A DNA stretch of 64,000 bases from the NCBI RefSeq assembly GCF_001908375.1, contig NZ_CP017241.1, forward strand, positions 1,491,001 to 1,555,000, read 5' to 3'. Source of the stretch: Rhizobium etli 8C-3 (GTDB taxonomy: Bacteria > Pseudomonadota > Alphaproteobacteria > Rhizobiales > Rhizobiaceae). Each line of letters starts with the position of its first letter. Within the stretch, counting starts at the first letter, position 1. Made by a program: the position numbers and the translations under genes. This document shows, one piece after another, positions 1 through 10,126 of the stretch. A model generated the notes under the pieces. The model had not been told where the DNA came from. It did not search any database and saw nothing but the letters and a program-made list of their open reading frames with translations.

Positions 1-1970
1 CCTTGATCGGCGCAATCATCGCCGGCCTCTTCGGCCGTGCGATCGGCGCCAAGGCATCGGAATACGTCACCTGCGGCCTGATGATCCTCGCTGCCGTCCT
101 GTCCTGGTACGTCTTCGTCACCGTCGGGATGGGGCATCTGGAAGGCGGGCCGATCAAGGTCGAGGTCCTGCGCTGGATCCAGTCGGGCGGCATCGACGTC
201 TCCTGGTCGCTGCGCGTCGACACGCTCACCTCCGTCATGCTGATCGTGGTCAATACGGTCTCGACGCTGGTGCATATCTACTCGATCGGATATATGCACC
301 ACGATCCGCATCGTCCGCGCTTCTTCGCCTATCTCTCGCTGTTCACTTTCGCCATGCTGATGCTGGTGACCTCCGACAACCTCGCCCAGATGTTCTTCGG
401 CTGGGAGGGCGTGGGTCTGGCTTCGTATCTGCTCATCGGCTTCTGGTACAAGAAGCCTTCTGCAAACGCGGCCGCAATCAAGGCCTTCGTGGTCAACCGC
501 GTCGGCGACTTCGGCTTCGTGCTCGGTATTGCCGGCATCTTCGTTCTATTCGGTTCGATCAACCTCGACACGATCTTCGCCAATGCCTCGAGCTTTGCGC
601 CGCATGAAGGTGCCGGAGCCGCAGGTGAAGTTGTTCTTAACCTCTTCGGCATGCAGCTCGACAAGGCGCATGCGCTGACCGGCATTTGCCTGTTGCTCTT
701 CATGGGCGCGATGGGCAAGTCCGCTCAATTCCTGCTGCACACCTGGCTGCCGGACGCTATGGAAGGTCCGACTCCGGTTTCGGCACTCATCCACGCCGCG
801 ACCATGGTCACCGCTGGCGTCTTCCTCGTTGCGCGCATGTCGCCCCTCTTCGAATTGTCGCCCGATGCACTGGTCTTCGTCACCATGATCGGCGCGATCA
901 CCGCCTTCTTCGCGGCGACCGTCGGTCTCGTGCAGAACGACATAAAACGGGTCATCGCCTATTCGACCTGCTCACAGCTCGGCTACATGTTCGTGGCCCT
1001 CGGCGTGGGAGCTTACGGCGCGGCGATCTTCCACCTCTTCACACACGCCTTCTTCAAGGCGCTGCTCTTCCTCGGCGCCGGCTCGGTGATCCATGCCGTC
1101 GACGGCGAGCAGGACATGCGTTACATGGGCGGCCTTCGTACGCACATTCCGGTCACGTTCTGGATGATGACGATCGGCACGCTGGCCCTGACCGGTGTCG
1201 GCATTCCGTTCACGCCGGTCGGTTTCGCCGGCTTCTTCTCGAAGGACGTGATCATTGAAGCGACCTATGCCTCGCATTCGCCGGTTGCAGGCTTTGCCTT
1301 CACGCTTCTGGTGATTGCGGCCCTGTTCACGAGCTTCTATTCCTGGCGTCTTGCCTTCCTCACCTTCTTTGGAACGCCACGTGCCTCGCACGAGGTGATG
1401 CACCACGTTCATGAATCGCCGCAGGTGATGCTGGTGCCCCTCTATCTTCTGGCGGTCGGCGCGGTTTTTGCGGGTATCCTGTTCGAGGGCTATTTCTACG
1501 GCCACCACTATGCCGATTTCTGGAAGGGCGCGCTCTTCACCGGCGCCGAGAACGAATTGCTCGAAGAATTCCACCACGTGCCGGCCTGGGTGGCACTGAG
1601 CCCGTTCATCGCCATGCTCGTCGGCTTCGTGACGGCTTGGTACATGTATATCAAGTCGCCCTCGACCCCGCGCGTTCTTGCGCAGCAGCACCGCGTGCTC
1701 TACCAGTTCCTGCTCAACAAGTGGTACTTCGACGAGCTTTACGATTTCCTCTTCGTCCGTTCCGCCAAGGCGCTCGGCCGCTTCCTGTGGAAGAAGGGTG
1801 ATATCGGCGTCATCGACGCTTACGGGCCGAACGGCGTTGCCGCCCGCGTCGTCGACGTCACCAATCGCGTCGTGCGCCTGCAGACCGGTTACCTCTATCA
1901 CTATGCCTTCGCGATGCTGATCGGCATTGCCGCACTCGTTACCTGGATGATGCTCGGGAGTTCCTTCTGA
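1..1970 (+). CDS. nuoL: NADH-quinone oxidoreductase subunit L (5' end cut by window)
   Basis: This is the largest antiporter-like membrane subunit of respiratory complex I, which pumps protons in the inner membrane. About 655 residues are present. The reading frame is open from the first base and the usual short N-terminal stretch is missing, so the true start lies just upstream of the window. The family signatures are clear: [16 protein letters not shown] near residue 134, which carries the conserved helix-5 glutamate, and [20 protein letters not shown] near 237-256, which carries the conserved lysine. The C-terminal part contains the segment expected for the long lateral helix. It is followed by nuoM with a one-base stop/start overlap (TGATG), so it is the tail of a nuo operon that starts outside the window. 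Identification is secure. Confidence 0.97.
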   Translation, partial: LIGAIIAGLFGRAIGAKASEYVTCGLMILAAVLSWYVFVTVGMGHLEGGPIKVEVLRWIQSGGIDVSWSLRVDTLTSVMLIVVNTVSTLVHIYSIGYMHHDPHRPRFFAYLSLFTFAMLMLVTSDNLAQMFFGWEGVGLASYLLIGFWYKKPSANAAAIKAFVVNRVGDFGFVLGIAGIFVLFGSINLDTIFANASSFAPHEGAGAAGEVVLNLFGMQLDKAHALTGICLLLFMGAMGKSAQFLLHTWLPDAMEGPTPVSALIHAATMVTAGVFLVARMSPLFELSPDALVFVTMIGAITAFFAATVGLVQNDIKRVIAYSTCSQLGYMFVALGVGAYGAAIFHLFTHAFFKALLFLGAGSVIHAVDGEQDMRYMGGLRTHIPVTFWMMTIGTLALTGVGIPFTPVGFAGFFSKDVIIEATYASHSPVAGFAFTLLVIAALFTSFYSWRLAFLTFFGTPRASHEVMHHVHESPQVMLVPLYLLAVGAVFAGILFEGYFYGHHYADFWKGALFTGAENELLEEFHHVPAWVALSPFIAMLVGFVTAWYMYIKSPSTPRVLAQQHRVLYQFLLNKWYFDELYDFLFVRSAKALGRFLWKKGDIGVIDAYGPNGVAARVVDVTNRVVRLQTGYLYHYAFAMLIGIAALVTWMMLGSSF

Positions 1971-3481
1971 TGACCGATTGGCCTATTCTTTCAACGGTCA
2001 CCTTCCTGCCGCTCGTGGGCGTGGTGCTTCTGCTGCTGATGAGCGAAAACGGCCCGAGCGGCAGGCGCAACGTGCTCAACATCTCGTTGATCACGACCAT
2101 CGTCACGTTCATCGTTTCGCTGTTCATCTGGATCGGTTTCGACAATGCGAATCCGGGCTTCCAGATGGTCGAGAAGCATGGCTGGCTCGGCACGGGCATC
2201 GGCTATCATGTGGGCGTCGACGGCATCTCGATGCTGTTCGTCATCCTGACGACGGTCCTCATGCCGTTCTGCATCCTGGCGAGCTGGCTTTCCATCGAAA
2301 AGCGGCTGAAGGAATACATGATCGCCTTCCTCATCCTTGAAGTGATGATGGTCGGTGTCTTCGTGTCGCTCGATATCGTGCTCTTTTACGTCTTCTTCGA
2401 AGCGGGCCTCATTCCGATGTTCCTCATCATCGGCGTCTGGGGTGGCAGGGACCGCGTTTATGCAAGCTACAAGTTCTTCCTTTACACGCTGCTCGGTTCG
2501 GTACTGATGCTGCTCGCCATCATGGCGATGTACTGGCAGGCCGGCACGACGGATATTTCCGCGCTGCTCGCCTACAAGTTCCCGCCTGCCATGCAGACCT
2601 GGCTGTGGCTTGCCTTCTTCGCCTCCTTTGCGGTGAAGATGCCGATGTGGCCGGTTCACACCTGGCTGCCGGATGCGCACGTCCAGGCACCGACAGCCGG
2701 ATCCGTCATCCTGGCAGGCGTACTGCTGAAGCTCGGCGGTTACGGCCTCATCCGCTTCTCGCTGGGCATGTTCCCGGTCGCATCCGATTTCTTCGCGCCG
2801 CTGGTCTTCGCCCTGTCGGTGATCGCCATCATCTACACCTCGCTGGTCGCGATGATGCAGGACGACATCAAGAAGCTGATCGCCTACTCGTCGGTTGCCC
2901 ACATGGGCTACGTCACCATGGGGGTCTTTGCTGCGAACATGCAGGGTGTGCAGGGCTCGATCTTCCAGATGCTGTCGCACGGTATCGTTTCGGGCGCGCT
3001 CTTCCTTTGCGTCGGCGTCGTCTACGACCGCACCCATACCCGCGAGATCGTGGCCTATGGCGGCCTAGTCAACAACATGCCGAAATACGCCGTCGCCTTC
3101 ATGGTCTTCACCATGGCGAATGTCGGTCTTCCGGGCACCTCGGGCTTCATCGGCGAATTCCTGACGCTGATCGGCGTCTTCCGCGTCAATACCTGGGTAG
3201 CGCTGTTTGCGGCAACCGGCGTGATCCTGTCGGCAGCCTACGCTTTGTGGCTCTATCGCCGCGTGATCTTCGGCGCGCTGGAAAAGGAAAAGCTGAAGGC
3301 GCTTCTCGATCTTTCGCCGCGCGAGCAACTGATCCTCTATCCGTTGGTGGCGCTGACGATCTTCTTCGGCGTTTATCCGGCACCGGTCTTCGATGCAACG
3401 GCCGCCTCCGTGGATATGCTGGTGAACAACTATACGGCTGCCGTAAACGCTGCGCACGACGTTGCGCTGTCGATGAATTGA
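1970..3481 (+). CDS. nuoM: NADH-quinone oxidoreductase subunit M
   Basis: This is the second antiporter-like proton-pumping subunit of complex I (503 residues, normal length). The sequence is a chain of about 14 hydrophobic segments. The key helix-5 glutamate lies in [18 protein letters not shown], and the conserved [18 protein letters not shown] segment carries the proton-channel signature shared with NuoL and NuoN. The ATG overlaps the nuoL stop by one base, which implies translational coupling. The gene ends 18 bases before nuoN. Nothing is unusual in it. Confidence 0.97.
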   Translation: MTDWPILSTVTFLPLVGVVLLLLMSENGPSGRRNVLNISLITTIVTFIVSLFIWIGFDNANPGFQMVEKHGWLGTGIGYHVGVDGISMLFVILTTVLMPFCILASWLSIEKRLKEYMIAFLILEVMMVGVFVSLDIVLFYVFFEAGLIPMFLIIGVWGGRDRVYASYKFFLYTLLGSVLMLLAIMAMYWQAGTTDISALLAYKFPPAMQTWLWLAFFASFAVKMPMWPVHTWLPDAHVQAPTAGSVILAGVLLKLGGYGLIRFSLGMFPVASDFFAPLVFALSVIAIIYTSLVAMMQDDIKKLIAYSSVAHMGYVTMGVFAANMQGVQGSIFQMLSHGIVSGALFLCVGVVYDRTHTREIVAYGGLVNNMPKYAVAFMVFTMANVGLPGTSGFIGEFLTLIGVFRVNTWVALFAATGVILSAAYALWLYRRVIFGALEKEKLKALLDLSPREQLILYPLVALTIFFGVYPAPVFDATAASVDMLVNNYTAAVNAAHDVALSMN

Positions 3482-3499
3482 TGACGGGACTTTTTGGAC

Positions 3500-4945
3500 A
3501 TGACCGCTGAAACCATTCTCGCAAGCCTGCATCTTTCCGCGCCGGAGATCATCCTCGCGGTCGGTGCCCTTGTCCTGCTCATGATCGGCGTCTTTGCGGG
3601 CGAGCGATCGGGCCGTATGGTGAGCGTTCTGGCGCTGATCTTGTTTGCGGCCTCTGCGCTGTGGCTGATCTTCGTGCCGGGCGATGGCCTCGCTTACGGC
3701 GGCGTCTACCAGGCGGACGGTTTCTCCCGCTTCATGAAGATCACCGCGCTCGTCGGCTCCTTCGCGGCGCTCTTCATGTCGATCGGTCTTGCCAGGGAAA
3801 ATCAGCTCGACAAGTTCGAGTTCCCGGTCCTGCTCGTGCTCTGCACCCTGGGCATCTTGCTGATGATCTCGGCAAACGACCTGATCGCGCTCTATCTCGG
3901 CCTCGAGTTGCAGTCGCTGGCGATCTATGTCGTGGCGGCGATCAACCGGGAGAACCTGAAGTCCACCGAAGCGGGACTCAAGTATTTCGTTCTCGGCGCG
4001 CTTTCCTCGGGCTTGCTGCTTTACGGCATGTCGTTGGTCTACGGCTTCACCGGCCATACGCATTTCGACGATATCGCCCAGGCGCTTTCGGCTGAAGGTG
4101 CCCGCTCCCTCGGCCTCGTCTTCGGCCTGGTCTTCATCCTCGCAGGCATCGCCTTCAAGATCTCGGCAGTCCCCTTCCACATGTGGACGCCGGACGTTTA
4201 CGAAGGTGCGCCGACCCCGGTCACCGCCTTCCTGGCGAGCGCGCCGAAGGTTGCGGCCATGGCGATGATGACGCGCATCGTCATCACCGCCTTCCAGCCG
4301 GTCATTGCCGACTGGCAGCAGGTCGTGGTCTTCATCTCGATTGCCTCGATGGTGCTCGGTTCCTTCGCCGCCATCGGGCAGCGGAACATCAAGCGCCTGA
4401 TGGCCTATTCCTCGATCGGTCACATGGGCTATGCGCTCGTCGGGCTTGCCGCGGGCAACCAGACCGGCGTAACGGGCGTGATGCTCTACATGGTCATCTA
4501 TATGGTCATGACGCTCGGCTCCTTCGCGATCATCATGTCGATGCGCCGCAAGGACGGCACGGTCGTCGAAGCTGTCGACGATCTCGCCGGTCTTTCCAGC
4601 ACGAATCCCTTCATGGCGACGGTGCTGACGATCCTGATGTTTTCGCTCGCCGGCATTCCGCCGCTTGCAGGCTTCTTCGCGAAGTACTTCGTCTTTGTCG
4701 CTGCCATCGAAGCCAGGCTCTATGGGCTCGCCATCATCGGCGTTCTCGCGTCGGTCGTCGGAGCTTACTATTATCTGCGTGTCATCAAGCTGATGTGGTT
4801 CGACGAAGCGACGGATGAGTTTGCCCGCGTTTCCGGTCCGCTTCGTCTCGTCTTCGGGCTTTGCGGCCTGTTCGTTCTTGCCTATGTCGTCATCGGTGGC
4901 CCGATCGGCGGTGCGGCAGAACTCGCGGCTGCGACGCTGTTTTGA
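3500..4945 (+). CDS. nuoN: NADH-quinone oxidoreductase subunit N
   Basis: This is the third antiporter-like subunit of complex I (481 residues). It is a hydrophobic multi-span protein with the family signature [19 protein letters not shown] (helix-5 glutamate) and [21 protein letters not shown] start it at the ATG at 3500 ([10 protein letters not shown]); a TTG two codons earlier is in frame but less likely. It follows nuoM by 18 bases, and its TGA overlaps the ATG of birA by one base (TGATG). With nuoL and nuoM it forms the proton-pumping arm encoded at the end of the nuo operon. Confidence 0.97.
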   Translation: MTAETILASLHLSAPEIILAVGALVLLMIGVFAGERSGRMVSVLALILFAASALWLIFVPGDGLAYGGVYQADGFSRFMKITALVGSFAALFMSIGLARENQLDKFEFPVLLVLCTLGILLMISANDLIALYLGLELQSLAIYVVAAINRENLKSTEAGLKYFVLGALSSGLLLYGMSLVYGFTGHTHFDDIAQALSAEGARSLGLVFGLVFILAGIAFKISAVPFHMWTPDVYEGAPTPVTAFLASAPKVAAMAMMTRIVITAFQPVIADWQQVVVFISIASMVLGSFAAIGQRNIKRLMAYSSIGHMGYALVGLAAGNQTGVTGVMLYMVIYMVMTLGSFAIIMSMRRKDGTVVEAVDDLAGLSSTNPFMATVLTILMFSLAGIPPLAGFFAKYFVFVAAIEARLYGLAIIGVLASVVGAYYYLRVIKLMWFDEATDEFARVSGPLRLVFGLCGLFVLAYVVIGGPIGGAAELAAATLF

Positions 4946-5706
4946 TGAGTCCCCTGCGGCGCCGGATATCGCTCGGCGATTTCCGGCACGAGGCGCTGTC
5001 GGAAACTTCCTCCACCAACAGCGAATGCCTTGCCCGAGCCAGGGCAGGGGACGATGGTTTCCTGTGGGTGACTGCGGAGAAGCAGACCAGTGGCCGCGGC
5101 CGCCGCGGCCGCGCCTGGGCTTCGGAACGCGGCAATCTTTACGCTTCCCTTCTCCTGATCGATCCGGCGCCGATGGAGCGCCTTTCGTCGCTTCCGCTGG
5201 CAATCGCGGTTGCCGTGCATCAGGCAATCCGCATGGTTCTGCCGCCAGGCGCAGCACCCCTCGAGGTGAAGTGGCCGAACGACATCCTGATCGGCCGCAG
5301 GAAGACCTGCGGTATCCTCGTCGAGGGCGAAAAGCTTGCAGATGAACGCCATGCTCTGGTGATCGGGATCGGCATCAACGTCTCCCTCATGCCCGACAAT
5401 CCGCTCTACCCGGTGACCTGTCTGCGCCAGGAAGGAAGCACCGCCGCCCCCGAGGAACTCTTTGCCCATCTTTTTGCTTCGATGGCAGAGGTGCTCGACA
5501 TTTGGAACGAAGGGCGCGGCGTTCGCGAGATCACTGCCCGGTGGCGGGATGTCGCCTGCGGCATCGGCGAGAAGATCACGGTCAATCTGCCGGACCGCTC
5601 GATTTCCGGACAATTCGCCGGGATTGATGATAATGGCTTGTTGATGCTCGAAACCGGCACGGGCAAGATGATGCAGATTGCCGCCGGGGATGTATTTCTT
5701 GGATAG
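4945..5706 (+). CDS. birA: Biotin-[acetyl-CoA-carboxylase] ligase (no DNA-binding domain)
   Basis: This enzyme activates biotin with ATP and attaches it to the biotin carrier protein; the carrier AccB is encoded in this same window near 49 kb. The 253 residues contain the biotinyl-5'-AMP loop SGRGRRGRAW and the KWPNDILIGRRKTCGILVE catalytic segment. A C-terminal SH3-like domain ends in QIAAGDVFLG. It lacks the N-terminal helix-turn-helix of the E. coli repressor-ligase, so it should be a monofunctional ligase. I chose the ATG at 4945 because it overlaps the nuoN stop and the protein begins directly with the catalytic domain; an upstream in-frame start would add 28 arginine-rich residues that overlap nuoN. 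Its placement after nuoN is typical of rhizobia. Confidence 0.93.
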   Translation: MSPLRRRISLGDFRHEALSETSSTNSECLARARAGDDGFLWVTAEKQTSGRGRRGRAWASERGNLYASLLLIDPAPMERLSSLPLAIAVAVHQAIRMVLPPGAAPLEVKWPNDILIGRRKTCGILVEGEKLADERHALVIGIGINVSLMPDNPLYPVTCLRQEGSTAAPEELFAHLFASMAEVLDIWNEGRGVREITARWRDVACGIGEKITVNLPDRSISGQFAGIDDNGLLMLETGTGKMMQIAAGDVFLG

Positions 5707-5714
5707 TGGAGCTT

Positions 5715-7385
5715 ATGGCTAAGCAGGACGAACTGGTATTTCTGCCTCTGGGCGGTGTCGGCGAGATCGGCATGAATCTCGCGCTGTACGGCTACGGCCC
5801 GGCCGATCGCCGCCAGTGGATCATGGTCGATTGCGGCGTCACCTTCCCGGGTCCGGATCTTCCCGGTGTCGATCTGGTGCTGCCCGACATCCGCTTTCTC
5901 GCTGCAGAGCGCAAGAACCTCAAGGCGATCATCATCACGCATGCGCACGAGGATCACTACGGTGCACTGGCCGACCTCTGGCCGGGCCTGAATGTTCCCG
6001 TCTACGGCTCGCCCTTCACCGCGGGCCTGCTGGAAGCCAAGCGCAATTTCGAGAAGGATGCGATCGGCGAGGTGCCGGTGACGATCTTCAAGGCAGGCGA
6101 TACGATCAATGCCGGGCCCTTCAGTATCGAAGGGGTGGCTGTCAATCACTCGATCCCCGAGCCGATGTCGCTGATGATCCGCACGCCGCTCGGCAATGTG
6201 ATCCACACCGGCGACTGGAAGATCGACCACGAGCCGTCGCTCGGACCGCTGACGGACGAAATGCGCTTCCGCCAGCTTGGCGACGAGGGCGTCTTAGCGC
6301 TGATGTGTGACTCCACCAATGCGCTGCGCGACGGCGTTTCGCCGTCCGAAAAGGACGTTTCGGAAAGCCTGAGCAGGATCATCGAGAATGCCGAAGGCCG
6401 CGTGGCAGTCACCAGCTTCTCCTCGAACGTCGGCCGTATCCGCACCATTGCCGAGGCCGCTGAAGCTGCAGGCCGCGAAGTCTTGCTGCTTGGAAGCTCG
6501 CTGAAGCGCGTCGTCGATGTCTCGCGCGAGATAGGGCTGATGGAAGGCGTCAAACCCTTTATCTCCGAGGACGAATATGGCTATATCCCGCGCGACAAGG
6601 TCGTGGTCATCCTGACCGGGAGCCAGGGCGAGCCGCGTGCGGCGCTTGCCAAACTGTCGCGCGACGAGATGCGCAACGTCGCACTCGCCGCCGGCGACAT
6701 TGTCGTCTTCTCCTCCCGCGCCATCCCAGGCAACGAGAAGGCGATCCAGGATATCAAGAACGGTCTCACCGAGCAGGGTGTGCACGTCATCACAGACAAC
6801 GAGGCGCTGGTTCACGTGTCCGGTCATCCGCGACGCAACGAGCTGCAGAAGATGTACGAGTTGACCCGCCCGAAGATCGTCGTGCCCGTGCACGGCGAGG
6901 CGACCCATCTGACAGCCCACAAGGAACTGGCCGAACAATCGGGCATCGGCATCGTGCCGCGCGTGCGCAACGGCGATATTCTGCGGCTTGCGCCCGGTCC
7001 GGTCGAGGTCATCGATGAGGCGCCGCACGGACGCATCTACAAGGACGGCATGCTCATCGGCGATTTCGACGAGATGGGTATTGGCGAGCGCAAGAAGCTG
7101 TCCTATGTCGGCCATGTCGCGGTCAGCCTCGTCATCGACAGCCGGTACGACATCGTCGGCGATCCCGATCTCGTGGCCATCGGTCTGCCGGTGTATGATG
7201 ACGAGGGCGACGAGATGGAAGACACGCTCTTCGACGCCGTCGTCGGCGCTATCGAGAGCATCCCGCGCGCCCGCCGCAAGGACCTCGACATGATGCAGGA
7301 AGCGGTGCGCCGCGCAGTCCGGGCTGCGGCGAACCAGACCTGGGGCAAAAAGCCGATAGTCACGGCGTTCATCACAAAGGTCTGA
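5715..7385 (+). CDS. rnj: Ribonuclease J
   Basis: This is a metallo-beta-lactamase/beta-CASP ribonuclease with 5'-3' exo- and endonuclease activity on RNA, about 556 residues, which is normal. The zinc-binding motif THAHEDHYGAL lies near residues 74-84. The beta-CASP and RMMBL motifs follow in order: HSIPEPM, GDWKID, MCDSTNA, SGHPRRNEL and VPVHGEATHL. I prefer the ATG at 5715 (MAKQDELVFL). A GTG overlapping the birA TAG at 5706 is in frame, but the GGAG that precedes the ATG would fall inside that start. It is co-oriented with birA and the epimerase gene, and only 3 bases separate it from the latter. Confidence 0.93.
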   Translation: MAKQDELVFLPLGGVGEIGMNLALYGYGPADRRQWIMVDCGVTFPGPDLPGVDLVLPDIRFLAAERKNLKAIIITHAHEDHYGALADLWPGLNVPVYGSPFTAGLLEAKRNFEKDAIGEVPVTIFKAGDTINAGPFSIEGVAVNHSIPEPMSLMIRTPLGNVIHTGDWKIDHEPSLGPLTDEMRFRQLGDEGVLALMCDSTNALRDGVSPSEKDVSESLSRIIENAEGRVAVTSFSSNVGRIRTIAEAAEAAGREVLLLGSSLKRVVDVSREIGLMEGVKPFISEDEYGYIPRDKVVVILTGSQGEPRAALAKLSRDEMRNVALAAGDIVVFSSRAIPGNEKAIQDIKNGLTEQGVHVITDNEALVHVSGHPRRNELQKMYELTRPKIVVPVHGEATHLTAHKELAEQSGIGIVPRVRNGDILRLAPGPVEVIDEAPHGRIYKDGMLIGDFDEMGIGERKKLSYVGHVAVSLVIDSRYDIVGDPDLVAIGLPVYDDEGDEMEDTLFDAVVGAIESIPRARRKDLDMMQEAVRRAVRAAANQTWGKKPIVTAFITKV

Positions 7386-7388
7386 TCG

Positions 7389-7793
7389 ATGCTCGGCCGC
7401 GTCAACCACATCGCCATTGCAGTCCCCGAGCTTGCCGCAGCAACGGCAGGCTACCGCGACACGCTGGGTGCCAGGGTCTCGCAGCCGCAGGCTTTACCTG
7501 AACACGGCGTCACCGTCGTCTTTGTCGAATTGCCAAACACCAAGGTCGAACTGCTGGAGCCCCTCGGCGAAAATTCGCCGATCGCCGCCTTCCTCGAAAA
7601 GAACCCTTCCGGCGGCATGCATCACATCTGCTACGAGGTGTCGGACATCCTTGCGGCGCGCGATCAACTCGCAAGATCGGGTGCGAGGGTCCTTGGCAGC
7701 GGCGAACCGAAGACCGGCGCCCATGGCAAGCCGGTGCTGTTCCTGCATCCGAAGGACTTCTTCGGCACCCTGATCGAGCTGGAACAGGTCTGA
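7389..7793 (+). CDS. mce: Methylmalonyl-CoA epimerase
   Basis: This small vicinal-oxygen-chelate (glyoxalase fold) enzyme interconverts R- and S-methylmalonyl-CoA in propionyl-CoA metabolism. The 134 residues are normal length. The metal-binding residues expected for the family are visible: the histidine of RVNHIAIAV near residue 8, the glutamate in KVELLEPLG, the histidine pair in GGMHHICYEV and the C-terminal glutamate in LIELEQV. It starts 3 bases after the RNase J stop, so the two are probably co-transcribed. A general lactoylglutathione lyase-like enzyme would be the alternative, but the C-terminal pattern fits the epimerase. Confidence 0.9.
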   Translation: MLGRVNHIAIAVPELAAATAGYRDTLGARVSQPQALPEHGVTVVFVELPNTKVELLEPLGENSPIAAFLEKNPSGGMHHICYEVSDILAARDQLARSGARVLGSGEPKTGAHGKPVLFLHPKDFFGTLIELEQV

Positions 7794-7916
7794 GGCAGGC
7801 TGCGGCAGACTGACCCGACTGCGGGATGCGTCGGTATACGGGATTTGAGCTAACCACCATTCCGCTCTATAAGTGCGTCTGCTTTAATGTTTGCAACGGC
7901 GTCTCGGGACACAGAA

Positions 7917-8192
7917 ATGCTGCAGATTTTTCTACAGGGCTTTGCCGTCTACTTCATCGTCTGGTGGATCACGCTTTTCGCCGTGCTGCCGATTGGCCTG
8001 CGCACGCAGGCGGAGGACAATGACGTGGTTCTCGGCACAGTTCCGAGCGCGCCGACGCGTTTTCGGGCGCTCTTCATCTTCTCACTGACGACCCTCGTTT
8101 CCGCTGTCGTCTATGGCGCCTGGTATGTCTCCTCGACCTATTTCGGCTGGGGTTTCGACGCCCTGCCGCAGATCGGCCCGAGCTTTCGATAG
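7917..8192 (+). CDS. DUF1467 family small membrane protein
   Basis: This is a 91-residue protein with two hydrophobic segments. The first, FAVYFIVWWITLFAVLP, is followed by IGLRTQAEDNDVV, and the second is LFIFSLTTLVSAVVYGAW. The pattern is typical of the alphaproteobacterial DUF1467 family, whose function is unknown. I start at the ATG at 7917 (MLQIFLQG); an in-frame ATG at 7887 would add ten residues without clear support. It is the last gene of the nuo-birA-rnj-mce string, and a terminator hairpin lies about 170 bases downstream. Confidence 0.85.
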   Translation: MLQIFLQGFAVYFIVWWITLFAVLPIGLRTQAEDNDVVLGTVPSAPTRFRALFIFSLTTLVSAVVYGAWYVSSTYFGWGFDALPQIGPSFR

Positions 8193-8360
8193 GAATGGAG
8201 CTTTTGCTCAATCTTTGAGCATATGTAATAATTCGCAGAATTCCGGAGCTACAGACGGACCTCGTGGGAAGGCACGGGTGAACTGACGCAACGGCACGAT
8301 ACTTGCCGTAAGGTAAGGCGAATGGTGTCTTTGTGGGCGCGGGGAGTGGAAAAACCAAAA

Positions 8361-8387
8361 AAAAACAAGGCTGAAAGCCTTGTTTTT
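8361..8387 (+). terminator. Rho-independent terminator after the nuo/rnj/DUF1467 run
   Basis: A perfect 12-base inverted repeat (AAAAACAAGGCT / AGCCTTGTTTTT) encloses a 3-base GAA loop, and the 3' arm itself ends in five T residues. The A-rich 5' side means it could work in both directions. It closes the long plus-strand run of genes before the proS promoters. Confidence 0.85.
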
Positions 8388-8456
8388 AAGTATCGCGTGA
8401 TCTGTAACCGTTGCCGGGGCTGCGACGAGCGCGCCTAAGATCTGATCCTCCCAAGA

Positions 8457-8485
8457 CTTGACCGCGAATTCGACAGGAATTTAAT
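8457..8485 (+). promoter_or_regulatory. Putative sigma-70 promoter P1 upstream of proS
   Basis: CTTGAC at 8457-8462 and TTTAAT at 8480-8485 are separated by exactly 17 bases, which matches the rhizobial housekeeping consensus well. Transcription would start near 8492, about 295 bases before the proS ATG. Confidence 0.5.
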
Positions 8486-8581
8486 CTCCCTGCCTGTTTT
8501 GTGAGCTAAAGCTAGCTCAAAGATTAAGCTTTGTCATCAGCTTTTTTTGCATTTTTGCTACACTTGAGAAAAAAATACCTG

Positions 8582-8610
8582 TTGACAAGATTTTGATCCA
8601 AACCTTTAGA
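8582..8610 (+). promoter_or_regulatory. Putative sigma-70 promoter P2 upstream of proS
   Basis: A perfect TTGACA -35 element at 8582-8587 is followed after 17 bases by TTTAGA at 8605-8610, a weaker -10. It would give a leader of about 170 bases containing a hairpin at 8744-8765 just before the start codon. Confidence 0.45.
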
Positions 8611-8786
8611 AATGCCCGCTTTTTTTCGCATAGGCATTTTTCGGCCGCAAACTTGCGTCTACGATAGGCGGCTCGCGCGCCACGCGGGTTTCTTTCCGGC
8701 CGCGAAGCGGTTATGAACGCTCCCGATATCAACGATCGCCGTCGATTCCGCATGAGAGCGGAATCCCAACTGCTCTGGAATCCGTC

Positions 8787-10109
8787 ATGCGTCTGTCCCG
8801 CTATTTCATGCCCATCCTCAAGGAAAACCCCAAGGAGGCGGAAATCGTCTCCCACCGACTGATGCTGCGCGCCGGCATGATCCGCCAGCAGTCGCAGGGC
8901 ATTTATTCCTGGCTGCCGCTCGGCAAGCGCGTTCTCGACAAGGTGAACTCCATCATTCGCGAGGAGCAGAATCGTAGCGGCGCGATCGAGCTTTCCATGC
9001 CGACGCTGCAGTCGGCCGAACTCTGGCAGGAGAGCGGGCGCTACGATGCCTATGGCAAGGAGATGCTGCGTATCAAGGACCGCCAGGACCGGCCGATGCT
9101 CTATGGACCGACGAATGAGGAGATGGTGACGGATATCTTCCGTTCCTACGTCAAGTCCTACAAGAACCTGCCGCTGAACCTCTATCATATCCAGCTGAAG
9201 TTCCGCGACGAGATCCGCCCGCGTTTCGGCACCATGCGCTCGCGTGAGTTCATGATGAAGGATGCCTATTCATTCGATCTGACGCGTGAAGGCGCCGAGC
9301 ACTCTTACAAGAAGATGTTCACGGCCTACCTGCGCACCTTCGACCGCCTGGGCCTGCGTGCCATTCCCATGCGCGCCGACACCGGTCCGATCGGGGGCGA
9401 TCTCAGCCATGAATTCATCATTCTCGCTGAGACCGGCGAATCCGAAGTGTACAGCCACAAGGATTTCGTCAATTTCGATATCCCGCCGGCCGATACCGAT
9501 TTCGACGATGCCGCCGGCCTGAATGCCATTTTCGACAAGTGGACCTCTGTTTACGCAGCCACCTCGGAGATGCACGACGAAGCAGCGTTCAAAGCCATCC
9601 CGGAGACCGAGCGTCTTTCGGCGCGCGGCATCGAAGTCGGCCACATCTTTTATTTCGGTACAAAATATTCCGAGCCGATGGGCGCCAAGGTGCAGGGTCC
9701 AGATGGCAAGGAACATACTGTCCACATGGGCTCCTACGGTATCGGGCCGACACGCCTTGTTCCCGCCATCATCGAAGCATCGCATGACGACAACGGAATC
9801 ATCTGGCCGGCTTCTGTTGCGCCGTTCGATGCGATCGTGATCAACATGAAGGCGGGCGATGCCGCTTGCGACACGGCTTGCGAGAAGATTTATGCGGCGC
9901 TTTCCAAGGCCGGCAAGGACGTTCTCTATGACGATACCGATGATCGCGCCGGCACGAAATTCGCCACCGCCGACCTGATTGGCATACCCATGCAGATCAT
10001 CGCCGGCCCGCGCGCGGTCGCGAACGGCGAGGTGGAAATCAAGGACCGCAAGACCGGTGCCCGCGAAACGATGACGATCGACGCGGCAATCAACAAGCTC
10101 TTGGCGTAA
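8787..10109 (+). CDS. proS: Prolyl-tRNA synthetase
   Basis: This class II synthetase charges tRNA-Pro. The 440 residues match the short alphaproteobacterial form, which lacks the editing insertion found in the E. coli enzyme. The class II motifs are visible: [20 protein letters not shown] at the N-terminus, [40 protein letters not shown] (motif 2) and [17 protein letters not shown] (motif 3). A C-terminal anticodon-binding domain follows. The ATG at 8787 fits the family N-terminus MRLSRYF. A hairpin sits 21 bases upstream and two promoters precede it. lolC starts 17 bases downstream, so the genes are likely co-transcribed. Confidence 0.96.
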   Translation: MRLSRYFMPILKENPKEAEIVSHRLMLRAGMIRQQSQGIYSWLPLGKRVLDKVNSIIREEQNRSGAIELSMPTLQSAELWQESGRYDAYGKEMLRIKDRQDRPMLYGPTNEEMVTDIFRSYVKSYKNLPLNLYHIQLKFRDEIRPRFGTMRSREFMMKDAYSFDLTREGAEHSYKKMFTAYLRTFDRLGLRAIPMRADTGPIGGDLSHEFIILAETGESEVYSHKDFVNFDIPPADTDFDDAAGLNAIFDKWTSVYAATSEMHDEAAFKAIPETERLSARGIEVGHIFYFGTKYSEPMGAKVQGPDGKEHTVHMGSYGIGPTRLVPAIIEASHDDNGIIWPASVAPFDAIVINMKAGDAACDTACEKIYAALSKAGKDVLYDDTDDRAGTKFATADLIGIPMQIIAGPRAVANGEVEIKDRKTGARETMTIDAAINKLLA

Positions 10110-10126
10110 GGCCGAACGGAGGCGAA

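Larger units (their letters stand above)
8193..8786. other. 594-base intergenic stretch upstream of proS
   Basis: I see no convincing gene here. It contains a perfect terminator hairpin at 8361-8387, two good sigma-70-like promoters facing proS (8457-8485 and 8582-8610) and several short inverted repeats. These are GAGCT/AGCTC around 8502-8517, AAATGCC/GGCATTT around 8611-8640 and GATTCCGC/GCGGAATC at 8744-8765. The middle, 8500-8640, is notably AT-rich with several T-runs. The two hairpins nearest proS could act in its leader. Confidence 0.6.

Noticed and set aside
8450..8490. Resemblance of AATTCGACAGG to the start of tmRNA
   Set aside because: No tRNA-like acceptor end, tag-peptide frame or matching stems could be found nearby; the sequence is better explained as a promoter.
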